From the NCBI GenBank assembly GCA_963807865.1, contig CAWEDK010000017.1, forward strand, positions 248,001 through 312,000: 64,000 nucleotides of DNA, given 5' to 3'. How positions within the stretch are numbered: the stretch's first letter is position 1; every line of letters starts with the position of its first letter. This document shows positions 9,039 to 17,273 of this stretch, one piece after another. The notes under the pieces were generated by a model, which was not told the DNA's origin, ran no database searches, and saw only the letters and a program-made list of their open reading frames with translations. This DNA is from VAZQ01 sp963807865 (GTDB lineage: Bacteria > Pseudomonadota > Alphaproteobacteria > Rhizobiales > Xanthobacteraceae). A program made the position numbers and the translations under genes.

Positions 9039-9902
9039 ATGGAAGAATATGTGAAATTTGAGTCCAACACGCGCAAGCCGGCGGAGCCGCCGCCGCCCAA
9101 AAGCTTCGACTCCCAGGTCCATGTCTTTGGGCCGGTCGAGCGCTATCCGACACGCGTCGGGGCGGCCTATGTCCCCTGGGCCGATGCAACAGGCGATGCC
9201 GCGGAGCGCATGCATCGCGCACTGGGTATCGAACGCGGCGTCATCGTACAGGCGACCGTCTACGGCACCGATCATCGTGCATTGGTCGATGCCTTAAGCG
9301 GGCGCGCCAACTATCGGGGCGTCGCCATCATCGACGACAGTGTCAGCGATCAGGAACTGCGCCGGCTGCACGAGGCCGGGGTTCGCGGCGCGCGGTTCAA
9401 CTTCTGGAAGCAGCTCAAGATCGTGCCGACGCCGGAGGGCTTCAAACGCTCCGTCGATCGGATCAGCGAGTACGGCTGGCACGCGAGGATTCATGCGGCC
9501 GGCGACGAGTGGCTGGAGCTCAAGGGCCTTTTGTCCAACCCGCGGATTCCCATGGTCATCGACCATATGGGGCATCCGGACTTGCATCGGGGCGTCGACC
9601 AGCCGGTCGTGAAGGTCCTGCTGGATCTGCTCAAGGATGAGAACTGGTGGGTCATGATATCGAATGCGGACCGCTTTTCGGCGGCCGATAGATCATGGGA
9701 CGATGTCATGCCGTTGGCGCAAACGCTCCTGGCGGCCGCTCCCGACCGGGCGATTTGGTGCACGGACTGGCCGCATGTGCAGTACCGCAAGCGGATGCCC
9801 AACGATGCGGAGCTTCTCGAATTCCTGTTTCGCGTCGCTCCTAGTGCCGAACTTCGCCGCAAGGTCCTGGTGGATAATCCGTCTCGCCTCCATAAGTTTT
9901 GA
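9039..9902 (+). CDS. amidohydrolase of the 2-pyrone-4,6-dicarboxylate lactonase (LigI)-like group
   Basis: The 287-residue TIM-barrel protein has FDSQVHVFGP near the N-terminus, RGVIVQATVYGTDHRALVDAL, VIDHMGHPD and CTDWPHVQ. The same order of motifs is known from LigI-type lactonases and related amidohydrolase-2 enzymes. In LigI the first motif is HxH; here the first His is Gln (SQVH), a change also seen in other amidohydrolase-2 members, so metal use may differ. A GGGTGGGA-like site precedes the ATG at 9039; a GTG at 9030 is possible. It follows the ABC importer genes by 36 bp, and a role in hydrolysing the imported lactone or a pathway intermediate is inferred. Confidence 0.8.
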   Translation: MEEYVKFESNTRKPAEPPPPKSFDSQVHVFGPVERYPTRVGAAYVPWADATGDAAERMHRALGIERGVIVQATVYGTDHRALVDALSGRANYRGVAIIDDSVSDQELRRLHEAGVRGARFNFWKQLKIVPTPEGFKRSVDRISEYGWHARIHAAGDEWLELKGLLSNPRIPMVIDHMGHPDLHRGVDQPVVKVLLDLLKDENWWVMISNADRFSAADRSWDDVMPLAQTLLAAAPDRAIWCTDWPHVQYRKRMPNDAELLEFLFRVAPSAELRRKVLVDNPSRLHKF

Positions 9903-10313
9903 TCCGCTGAAGCACAGTCGGTTAAGCCGGACCCGCTGACTTTCCGTCTGCGGACCTGCAAGTCGAAGAGGAGCGCATTGGCCGGCGGCTCAAATGGCGT
10001 AACTGCTCTACGCCGGTGTTGACGCAAACGGCCAGTGTGGCGGATTTGACGTTCCTGTCAGCATTGCGGCGAGTCCTTCACAGGAACGTCAAATCCAAAG
10101 CCACACTAGGATCATAGAGTTGCTAGTGTCCCTTGGTTCCGACGCTTGTAAACGTGCGTGCTTCGATGGGATACAAGCGTCGGAACCAGGACACTAGCGA
10201 TAGCAATCATCGTTCGAGATAATACGGTCACCATTCTTGGTTCATCTCTTGGCCTATCTCTTGCATGAGTAAGGCTGGGATCACCAAGCATGCGCTGACC
10301 GTAGGACCCGAAG
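9903..10313. other. intergenic region holding repeat copy 1
   Basis: The 411-bp gap between the lactonase-like gene and the Bug receptor has no convincing reading frame. Its centre is the double-hairpin element at 10034-10195. The remaining bases before and after show no strong promoter or terminator that I can recognise. Confidence 0.6.
10034..10195 (+). repeat. double-hairpin intergenic repeat, copy 1
   Basis: Two long inverted repeats lie back to back. Hairpin 1 spans 10034-10107: AGTGTGGC then GGATTTGACGTTCCTGT pairs with ACAGGAACGTCAAATCC then GCCACACT, with AAA bulged on the right arm and a loop of about 21 nt. A 17-nt linker containing TCATAGA follows. Hairpin 2 spans 10125-10195: AGTGTCC and GGTTCCGACGCTTGTA pair with TACAAGCGTCGGAACC and GGACACT, with a small bulge on the left arm and a 21-nt loop. 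The end reads ACACTAG. A near-identical inverted copy is at 24315-24477 and a diverged one at 31799-31961. No coding capacity. Mobile (MITE-like) origin is inferred. Confidence 0.9.
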
Positions 10314-11297
10314 ATGAGACTTTCCCGCCGTCGATTTCTACACTTGGCAGCAGGTGTTGCCGCGCCACAAGTCCTCTCGCATTTAGCAAGAGCGCAAGAC
10401 TATCCGTCGCGACCAATCACAATGATCGTGCCGTTCCCGGCGGGTGGCCCAACCGACATTATTGGGCGCACTGTGGCCGAGGGGATGCGGGCGTCTCTCG
10501 GGCAGCCGGTCATCATCGATAACGTAGGTGGCGCCGCCGGAAGCATCGCGGCCGGAAAGGTGGCACGCGCGGCGCCCGATGGCTACACAATCGGGCTTGG
10601 TAGCGGCGCGACGCACGTCGCCAATGGCGCGGTCTATTCGCTGAAATATGACCTGTTGACGGATTTCGAACCCGTCTCGATGCTTACCATCCAGCCGATG
10701 GTGATCGTCGCCAGGAAGACAATGCCGGCAGACACGCTGCCAGAACTGATCGCCTGGCTGCGGGCGAATTCCGACAAGGCCTTGCAAGGTACTGCCGGTG
10801 CAGGCAGCACATCGCATCTTTCTGGTGTCTTCTTCCAAAAGGAGATTGGTACGCGATACCAGTTTGTGCCCTACCGCAACACCGAAATCACGGACCTCAT
10901 GGCCGGCTTGATCGACGTGATGATCGACCCGGCGGCGAATTCTGTGCCGCAAGTTCGCGCCGGGACAATCAAGGCTTATGCGGTCACCGGGACTCACCGT
11001 ACGCCAGCGGCGCCCGATATCCCGACGGTCGTCGAGGCCGGACTGCCCGGACTGCAGATCGTGTCCTGGCATGGGCTTTGGATGCCGAAGGGCACCTCTA
11101 GAGACATTGTCACAAAGGTCAATGCAGCGGTTGTAGAAGCTCTCGCCAATCCGACGGTCAAGGGCCGGCTCGCCGATCTCGCCAACGAGACCGTTCCGCG
11201 TGAACAGCAGACACCGGAGGGGCTCGCCAACTGGCAAAAGGCCGAGATTGAAAAGTGGTGGCCGATCATCAAGGCGGCCGGAATCAAATCTGACTAA
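10314..11297 (+). CDS. Bug/TctC-type substrate-binding protein with Tat signal
   Basis: The 327-residue protein begins with SRRRFLHLAAG, a twin-arginine signal, cleaved near ARAQ at residue 28. The mature protein starts DYPSRPITMIVPFPAGGPTD and contains GQPVIIDNVGGAAGS, APDGYTIGLG, TDFEPVSML and HLSGVFFQKE, all hallmarks of tripartite tricarboxylate transport receptors. It is complete and in one frame. There is an AGGACC site before the ATG. The next gene, on the opposite strand, is an enamidase-like amidohydrolase, so a cyclic amide or aromatic acid is one possible ligand. No membrane components of a TTT transporter are present. Confidence 0.9.
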   Translation: MRLSRRRFLHLAAGVAAPQVLSHLARAQDYPSRPITMIVPFPAGGPTDIIGRTVAEGMRASLGQPVIIDNVGGAAGSIAAGKVARAAPDGYTIGLGSGATHVANGAVYSLKYDLLTDFEPVSMLTIQPMVIVARKTMPADTLPELIAWLRANSDKALQGTAGAGSTSHLSGVFFQKEIGTRYQFVPYRNTEITDLMAGLIDVMIDPAANSVPQVRAGTIKAYAVTGTHRTPAAPDIPTVVEAGLPGLQIVSWHGLWMPKGTSRDIVTKVNAAVVEALANPTVKGRLADLANETVPREQQTPEGLANWQKAEIEKWWPIIKAAGIKSD

Positions 11298-11330
11298 AAG
11301 GACCGCGACCTGGTCTAACCAATCCCAGAT

Positions 11331-12527
11331 TCAATGGCTGGACACAGCGAAATCCTGCATCACGTTTGATCGCACGACACGCGCTCGCCGCGTCGTAGCG
11401 GGCGTGTTGCGGCTGCGTCCGACGAACCGCGGCACGCCGGCCGAAATGACCGCGCCGATGGCTGCTATATCACCATGTTTGATGGCCTTAAGTGCCGTCG
11501 ATTGCGTCCCGCCATCCGGCGCATCGAGCAGCACGATATCGGCAGCGCAGCCGGCTTTCAGAAATCCACTGTCAAGTTTGTAGACTGCCGCGTTGCTGCC
11601 GGTCGCGGCGCAGATGAATTGCTCTGGCGACATGTCGGTGAGGCTGGCGAGGTGTGCGATCGTGTAAAGCATGCCGAGCGGCATGACGCCACTTCCGGTC
11701 GGGGTGTCGGTCGCGATGATGAAGCGGTCAAAAGCGCCGTGCTGCATCGCGAGCCTCGCGCAAAGGAGCGTCGTCCGAAGGTTGCCAGCGGTGCAGACCT
11801 GAAGCGCCATCGTGCTCTCGAGGATGATGCGCTCGAAGTCGGCATCGGGCATGGCGGTTGGGCCGCCGTTGATGTGGAACGACACGTGGGGGTGCATCTT
11901 GAGCAGATGGTCGCCAGTGATCGCGCCCGAGCCGGGGATGGAAGACCCGCCGGTGTGGCAGGTCGTTATCAGGCCCGCCGCCTTGGCATCCGCGACCAGC
12001 GGCACGTAGTCGTAAGCGGTTCGCACGGCGCCGAATCCGGCCTTCGCGAGCCCGACTCCCTTGGCGGCAAGCTCCGTAAAATCCTTCATCTCGAGCCCAG
12101 GCTCGAGGATCACGGAGCCCGCGATCACGCGCATGCCGCCGGGCCTGTACTCGGCAAAACAACGCTGCGCAGCGACCGCCAATGCCTTGACGCCCTCCAC
12201 GTCACGCGGCCGGCCTGGGACATGAACCTCCGACGCCGAGATCGACGTCGTTACGCCGCCGTGCACGTAGCTCTCCAGGTAGCCGACCGTCTTCTGCCGA
12301 GGGGTGTAATCGCCAAACGTGATGTGCACGTGCGAATCGATGAGGCCGGGAATGGCCGTCATGCCATCTGCGTCGATCACGACGTCGGCGCTTTCAATGG
12401 CCGCGGCGGAAGCGGTACCCACCAGAGCGATTTTGTCATTTTCGACTAGAATGGTGTCGCCTTGCGCAAACGGGCTGCGCCAATCGCCGGATACGATCTC
12501 ACCCAAATTCGTAATCGCGATGTTCAT
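11331..12527 (-). CDS. enamidase-like amidohydrolase (imidazolonepropionase-related)
   Basis: The 398-residue protein shows the composite amidohydrolase layout: an N-terminal beta-sandwich (ITNLGEIVSGDWRSPFAQGD), the metal motif DSHVHITFGDY (HxH), mid-barrel histidines in TTCHTGGSS and SFHINGGPT, and a conserved Asp in IIATDTPTGSG. The C-terminal part returns to the sandwich (GCAADIVLLDAPDGG). The opening segment and TDTPTGSGVMPLG are strongly reminiscent of enamidase, which opens the ring of 6-oxo-tetrahydronicotinate in anaerobic nicotinate breakdown; that link is from memory. It is on the same strand as the Bug receptor at 12578, 50 bp downstream of it, so uptake and ring opening may be coupled. 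Confidence 0.8.
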   Translation of the reverse strand: MNIAITNLGEIVSGDWRSPFAQGDTILVENDKIALVGTASAAAIESADVVIDADGMTAIPGLIDSHVHITFGDYTPRQKTVGYLESYVHGGVTTSISASEVHVPGRPRDVEGVKALAVAAQRCFAEYRPGGMRVIAGSVILEPGLEMKDFTELAAKGVGLAKAGFGAVRTAYDYVPLVADAKAAGLITTCHTGGSSIPGSGAITGDHLLKMHPHVSFHINGGPTAMPDADFERIILESTMALQVCTAGNLRTTLLCARLAMQHGAFDRFIIATDTPTGSGVMPLGMLYTIAHLASLTDMSPEQFICAATGSNAAVYKLDSGFLKAGCAADIVLLDAPDGGTQSTALKAIKHGDIAAIGAVISAGVPRFVGRSRNTPATTRRARVVRSNVMQDFAVSSH

Positions 12528-12577
12528 GCTCGAAGGCTTTCTTAACGCCGCGACGGACGGGGCCGCCGGTTGGCCAC

Positions 12578-13591
12578 TTAGTTGAGGTCGCTGCGATCGA
12601 CCTTGATGCCCTGGTCCGTGACGAGCCTGGTGATCAGGTCGATGTCGCGGGTGATCCAGGCGGCAAACTCCTCGGGAGTTGCGGTGGGAATGTCCGTGAC
12701 CTGCGGGATGAGGAGCTTTCTGACGTCCTCGCTTTGCGCCGCCTTGCTGAACTCGGCATGCAATTTCGCAACCGTCGTCTTTGGCGTTCTGGCCGGCGCC
12801 ATGATGCCGAACCAGGTATCGAGTTCGACCCCGGGGAAACCGGACTCCGCCATCGTCGGGACCTCCGGGATGACCCCCGAGCGCTTTGCCGCCGTAAAGG
12901 CGAGGATGCGCAACTTCTTGCCTTCGATCAGCGAACCCGCGGAGAGGTAGGACGAAAACATCATGTCGACGCGGCCGGCAACCAAATCATTGAACGCAGG
13001 CGCATTGCCACGATAAGGCACGTGAACCAGCGGCGCTTTCGAGCTGGCGCGGAACATTTCGCCGAGCAGGTGTGCGGTGTTGCCAGGCCCCTGCGAGGCA
13101 TAGCTCAAACCGCCGGCTTTGGACTTCGCCGCTACAACCAGATCGGAAACGGATTTGGCCGGACTGTCAGCCGGCACGACAAGTACGCAGGCGAATGACA
13201 TCAGGGGGGCGACCATCTCGAAATCCTTGACCGGATCGGGTCCCACGCCTGGAAACAGCACCTTGTTGAACACGTGCGTGCCGCTGTGGCCCATGAGCAG
13301 CGTGTAGCCGTCCGGCGCCGCATTCTTCACGACGGTGGCCGCAATCGTACCTCCCGCGCCTGGGCGGTTGTCGACGATCACGGGCTGCTTGACGCTCTCA
13401 GAGACTTTGCGCGCCACAAGACGCATCAGCGTGTCGGAGCCGGCGCCGGGCGTGTACGGCACGATGACGGTAATCGGCCTGCTTGGAAACGCTTCAGTTT
13501 GCGCAGCCGCCGGCCCCGCAAGCAGCACGAGCCAAGCCGTTAAAGCGCCGTACCGCAGCCGCGCGGCGCCGTTTCGAGTGCGCAATTCCAT
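12578..13591 (-). CDS. Bug/TctC-type substrate-binding protein
   Basis: After a Sec-type signal (LTAWLVLLAGPAAAQ) the protein reads FPSRPITVIVPYTPGAGSDT, then PVIVDNRPGAGGTIAA, APDGYTLLMGHSGT and VHVPYRGNAPAFNDLVAGR, the standard receptor landmarks. It is complete and in one frame. Two ATG codons lie side by side (13594 and 13591); the second has better spacing from the GAGG site. It is the first gene of a two-gene unit with the enamidase-like hydrolase and is divergent from the TetR gene at 13764, which may repress it. Confidence 0.9.
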   Translation of the reverse strand: MELRTRNGAARLRYGALTAWLVLLAGPAAAQTEAFPSRPITVIVPYTPGAGSDTLMRLVARKVSESVKQPVIVDNRPGAGGTIAATVVKNAAPDGYTLLMGHSGTHVFNKVLFPGVGPDPVKDFEMVAPLMSFACVLVVPADSPAKSVSDLVVAAKSKAGGLSYASQGPGNTAHLLGEMFRASSKAPLVHVPYRGNAPAFNDLVAGRVDMMFSSYLSAGSLIEGKKLRILAFTAAKRSGVIPEVPTMAESGFPGVELDTWFGIMAPARTPKTTVAKLHAEFSKAAQSEDVRKLLIPQVTDIPTATPEEFAAWITRDIDLITRLVTDQGIKVDRSDLN

Positions 13592-13763
13592 CATTCCCTC
13601 CCAAATCCTCGCCTTTTATTGACTTTAGCAGCCGCTTAACCAGCGCCTAGTGTTGATTGGAGAGGAGTTGGCTTTAGGTGCGTCTACCAAATACCGGATG
13701 AAGCCCACCGTCATCATTGCTATACGATCTGGGGTTTCGGCACACGGAAAGTTTCATTCGCAA

Positions 13764-14438
13764 ATGAGCGCCAAGAAGCTGAATGCTGGTTCGTCGCAGC
13801 GTGGCGAACGCGTGCGTCCGTCCAGGCGGAGCGCTCCGGACACCCGCGAGAAAGTCCTGGCGGCGGCATTTCGTGAATTTGCGGACAAGGGGCTCGATGG
13901 CGCCCGGGTCGACGAGATCGCGCGGCGGGCGGGCGTCAACAAGGGAATGCTGTACCACTACTTCGGCAACAAGGAGCAGCTCTTCTCCGCTGCGCTGGAG
14001 CGGCTCTATACGACGATCCGCACCAAGCAGGGCAGTCTGCAACTGCGCGATCTCGCGCCGGAGCAGGCGATGAGGAGATTGATCACTCACACGGCCGAAA
14101 TCTGGATGGAGCATCCGGACTTCTTCAGCGTCCTTAACAGCGAGAATCTTCATCGTGCACGGCATGTGAAGCGGTCGAAGCAGATCATCCGGATGTATGA
14201 GCCGGTGCTCAAGCAGATGGAGCAACTCCTGGCCGCGGGGAGCCGCGATGGAACGTTCCGGAAGGGGATCGATCCGCTCGATCTCTATATCTCGATTTCG
14301 GCGCTTGCCTCTCATTACATCTCGAACCATCACACCCTGGACGCGCTGTTTCACACCAAGCTGCTAGCGCGAAAGCGCTGGGCGCAGCGGTGCGAGCACA
14401 TGACCGACATGGTGATGCGCTATCTGAAGGCGGATTGA
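13764..14438 (+). CDS. TetR/AcrR-family transcriptional regulator
   Basis: From ATG 13764 the protein has 224 residues. The DNA-binding domain is clear: DTREKVLAAAFREFADKGLD, then VDEIARRAGVNKGMLYHYFG and NKEQLF. The C-terminal ligand-binding domain contains HPDFFSVLNSENLHRARHVK, of the type seen in TetR_C regulators. The frame is open upstream to a TTG at 13650 and an ATG at 13698, but the segment before 13764 has no domain character. It is divergent from the Bug/enamidase unit, which it probably controls. The palindrome at 16508-16531 resembles TetR-type operators and is a second possible target. Confidence 0.85.
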   Translation: MSAKKLNAGSSQRGERVRPSRRSAPDTREKVLAAAFREFADKGLDGARVDEIARRAGVNKGMLYHYFGNKEQLFSAALERLYTTIRTKQGSLQLRDLAPEQAMRRLITHTAEIWMEHPDFFSVLNSENLHRARHVKRSKQIIRMYEPVLKQMEQLLAAGSRDGTFRKGIDPLDLYISISALASHYISNHHTLDALFHTKLLARKRWAQRCEHMTDMVMRYLKAD

Positions 14439-14449
14439 CGGCGTCCAGC

Positions 14450-15211
14450 TCAAGGCTCCTTGATGGCGGCGGCGAGCGGCAGGAATTCCGTAAGCCGCGA
14501 TCCGGGATAGAACGCCTGTCCGTACGCGGGACGTGCGCGGATGCGCTGATACCATTCGGCGACCCGCGGAAATTTCGTCTCCCACTTAGCGGCATAGCCG
14601 AGGTCCCACATCCGGTCGATCAGCGGGGCGACCACGATGTCGGCGAGGCTGTAGCGCGCACCGAGCAGCCACGGTCCGTCCGCCAGCGCCTTGTCCATCC
14701 GCGCCCAGGTGTTGCCGAGCTGTTCCAGGGACGCTTCCACGTCCTCCTTCTTGAAACCGGCCGGCCCCATCCGCCGGTAGAAGTGCTTGCGGAGCGGGCG
14801 GATATCCGCCTGCTCAGCAAGGAAGCGGTCGCGGTCGAGGCCGTCGAAGCGCGGCAGGAATGCCATGTTGAACGATGGCACCCGCACGGCGGACGTCGGG
14901 ACTTCTTCCAGATAGCGCATCCAGGCGCGCATGCGCGCGCGCTCCACGAGATCGTCCGGCGTGAGGCGCACCTCTGGATAACGCTCGTCGAGGTATTCGC
15001 AGATGACGCTCGAATCGATGATCGGTCGCCCGTCGTCCACGAGCGTCGGCACGACGCCGTTGGGATTGAGCTTCAGATAGTCCGGCTTGAGGTGATCCTT
15101 GCCGGCTCCCAGATCGAGCTTGATCTCCTCGAACGGCAGCTTCTTTTCCGCGAGGCAGAGACGCACCTTCTGGCTGCAGGTGGAGTGTGGTGCGTCGTAG
15201 AGAATCAGCAT
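14450..15211 (-). CDS. glutathione S-transferase family protein
   Basis: The 253-residue protein has a thioredoxin-like N-terminal domain (MLILYDAPHSTCSQKVRLCL, with STCSQKVR as the likely active-site loop, then LKLNPNGVVPTLVDDGRPII and DSSVICEYLDE) and an all-helical C-terminal domain (GPWLLGARYSLADIVVAPLI, containing the conserved Asp of GSTs). Possible roles in bacteria include ether cleavage, reductive dehalogenation or isomerisation. It is convergent with the TetR gene and precedes the MetE-like gene on the same strand, 37 bp downstream. The catalysed reaction cannot be read from the sequence. Confidence 0.88.
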   Translation of the reverse strand: MLILYDAPHSTCSQKVRLCLAEKKLPFEEIKLDLGAGKDHLKPDYLKLNPNGVVPTLVDDGRPIIDSSVICEYLDERYPEVRLTPDDLVERARMRAWMRYLEEVPTSAVRVPSFNMAFLPRFDGLDRDRFLAEQADIRPLRKHFYRRMGPAGFKKEDVEASLEQLGNTWARMDKALADGPWLLGARYSLADIVVAPLIDRMWDLGYAAKWETKFPRVAEWYQRIRARPAYGQAFYPGSRLTEFLPLAAAIKEP

Positions 15212-15248
15212 GTCGTTGGTCCTGCTTGACGTCTGGCGTGCCTGCGGC

Positions 15249-16395
15249 CTACGGCCACAGGCGGCCCGAGGCGATTTTCGCGCCCTCCACGAGCGAGCGC
15301 AGTTTCTTGTAGGCGATATCGGGATCGACCTTGGCGTAGCCCGCGAACGTGCCGAAGCCGCAATCCGCGCCGGCCATCACCCGCTCACGCCCGGCAAAGG
15401 CGGCATAGCGCTCGATGCGCTGGGCGATCAGCTCGGGGTGCTCCACGTAGTTCGAGGACGTGTCGAGCATTCCCGGTGCGAGCACCACGTCGTCGGGAAG
15501 TTTCGCGTCACGCCAGACGGTCCATTCGTGCTCGTGACGCGGATTGGCGGCCTCGAACACCAGCGCACCGGCCTTTGCCTTCTTTACGATCGGCATGATC
15601 CGTTCGAGCGGAATGTCGTGGTCGTGCGGCCCCTCGTAGTTGCCCCAGCAGATGTGAATGCGGACCTGTGCGGCCGGAACGTTGGCGAGCGCGTAGTTCA
15701 GCGCCTCGACGTTTTGTGCCGCGACGCGGAGAAATTCGTCATCGCTGAGGTCCTGGAAGCCCGTATGACGCGACATGGCCAGGTCCGGGCAGTCGACCTG
15801 CAGCACCAGTCCAGCCGCGGCGATGGCCTCGTATTCGGGCCGCATCGCTTCGGCAACGGCCTGGATGTAGGCCTCGTGGCTTGGGTAATGCGGAATTGGG
15901 AAGGAACGATGCGACGACGCCGGGCGAAGCCGCATTGAGGAAGCCCTCGACCGCTGGATTTGCTGCGAGCGCGGCGCGGAAGTGGGCGATGTCGGTGTGC
16001 ACGGCCTGCGTGTCCTTGAGCGCGATCGGGCCGATGCAGCACATCCGCTTGAACGGCTGCGCCCCCATGAACAGCGCCATTCGCCGGCGAAACTCCGGAT
16101 GGTCGGCCAGGTCGCGGTTCGGCTTGGGCGTGAAATCGCCGCCGAAGCCGGTCAGCCGCTCGTGGACGTAGGTGGAATATCCGATCTTTCCGGTCTCGCC
16201 GTCGCTGACGACGTCGATGCCCATCCCGGTCTGCCGCGCGACGACGTCGGCGACGCCCTCCTTGACGGTGCGATCGAAATCGTGCGGGTCGTAGCTTTCG
16301 CCCCGTTCTTTGCGCAGCAAAGCGTCGATCGTCGCTGCCGAACGCGGCAGGCTGCCCACATGGGTCGTCAAGATACGGTCGGCGCTGGATTTCAT
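15249..16395 (-). CDS. MetE C-terminal-like (cobalamin-independent methyltransferase) protein, frame disrupted
   Basis: The protein begins SADRILTTHVGSLPRSAAT, the signature of short methionine synthase II-like proteins. The frame breaks near 15892, where one extra G turns SHYPSHEAYI into another frame, and then continues as EAMRPEYEAIAAAGLVLQVD to 15249. The zinc-site residues of the family are visible: His and Cys in IHICWGNYEGPH and Cys in GADCGFGT. Joined length is about 382 residues, normal for the single-domain relatives that move methyl or CoM-type groups rather than make methionine. An ATG at 16395 is used; a GTG at 16413 is possible. It is divergent from a cupin gene across the palindrome at 16508. 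Confidence 0.78.
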
Positions 16396-16507
16396 GGTAA
16401 CGGTCTCGTTCACGATACGGAGTGCCGGCGGCGCGGCCGTCCTCGTATGTCCCGGGTCAGGCGACCCGCGCCGGATGGTGGTCCGGCGCGCGCCGGTTCG
16501 TCAAGAC

Positions 16508-16531
16508 TTGACTAACTAACCAGTTGGTCAA
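16508..16531. promoter_or_regulatory. TetR-type palindromic operator with overlapping promoter
   Basis: TTGACTAACT (16508-16517) and AGTTGGTCAA (16522-16531) form a 10-bp inverted repeat with one mismatch around AACC. The left arm also supplies a -35-like TTGACT, 16 bp from AATACT at 16530-16535, giving a rightward promoter for the cupin gene. The site lies between divergent MetE-like and cupin genes. The ACTAAC/GTTNGT core is common among TetR operators; the TetR gene at 13764 is the nearest candidate. Confidence 0.5.
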
Positions 16532-16643
16532 TACTCGAACCGGAACAGTCCGAGTACCGTCGCGGTTGCGAGTGCCGGTCGGAGGTGCGACCAAATTGGG
16601 CTTCGGTATCGCTCGACCCACTCGCCTAAACAAGGAGCAATCT

Positions 16644-17181
16644 ATGCCCTCTATCAAGCATTCGGTTCCCGACGATCTGAAGACCGTTTCTCTTGAAGAA
16701 CTGCTGCCCAAGCGCGTCGCTCGCTTCGGCGAGATCGAACCCGATTGGGATGCGTTTGCGGATTTGCAGGTCGAAGGCCGCCGCCGGGCGCAGCATCGCA
16801 TGATCGGCGCCGGCGGTTCCGGCAAGCACGATCCGCGCGGCAATCCCTGCCGGCGGCTTTACGTTGAGCATCATGCGCGTGCCGCCCGGTCAGGGCGGAT
16901 CGGCTCACACGCACGAGATCGAAGAGGCCTTCTTCGTGCTCGACGGCGAACTGACCGTGTTTTTCGAGGATGCCAAGGGCAAACGCGTCTCGACCAAGCT
17001 CAGGAAGTGGGAGGTGATCTCCTGTCCCGCGGGCATCCTGCACGGCTTCGAAAACGAAGGCACGCAGGACGTTTTGATGCAGACGTTCATCGGTTCCGGG
17101 CGTCCGGGGCCGGTCGGCTACGCTGACGATGACATCTACCAGGAGGAGAACCGGCGTCTGGCGGAGCGCCGCGCTGGTTGA
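16644..17181 (+). CDS. single-domain cupin protein, frame disrupted
   Basis: An AAGGAG site precedes the ATG. The protein begins MPSIKHSVPDDLKTVSLEEL. Near 16841 one extra G shifts the frame out of AIPAGGFTLSIMRVPPGQGG; the second frame then carries the cupin barrel with SAHTHEIEEAFFVLDGELTV (HxH and Glu metal ligands) and GILHGFENEG (second-motif His) to a stop at 17181. Joined length is about 179 residues. It precedes the Bug receptor at 17274 by 92 bp and is probably cotranscribed with it. A metal-dependent isomerase or dioxygenase-like role is possible. Confidence 0.8.
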
Positions 17182-17273
17182 GTGGGAGCGCATCCGCGGC
17201 AATTCGAGCGCTTGGCATTCGAGTTGCTTGTGGTATCGGCGACCACGATCAGAAGTTCCTCAGGAGTGAAGTG

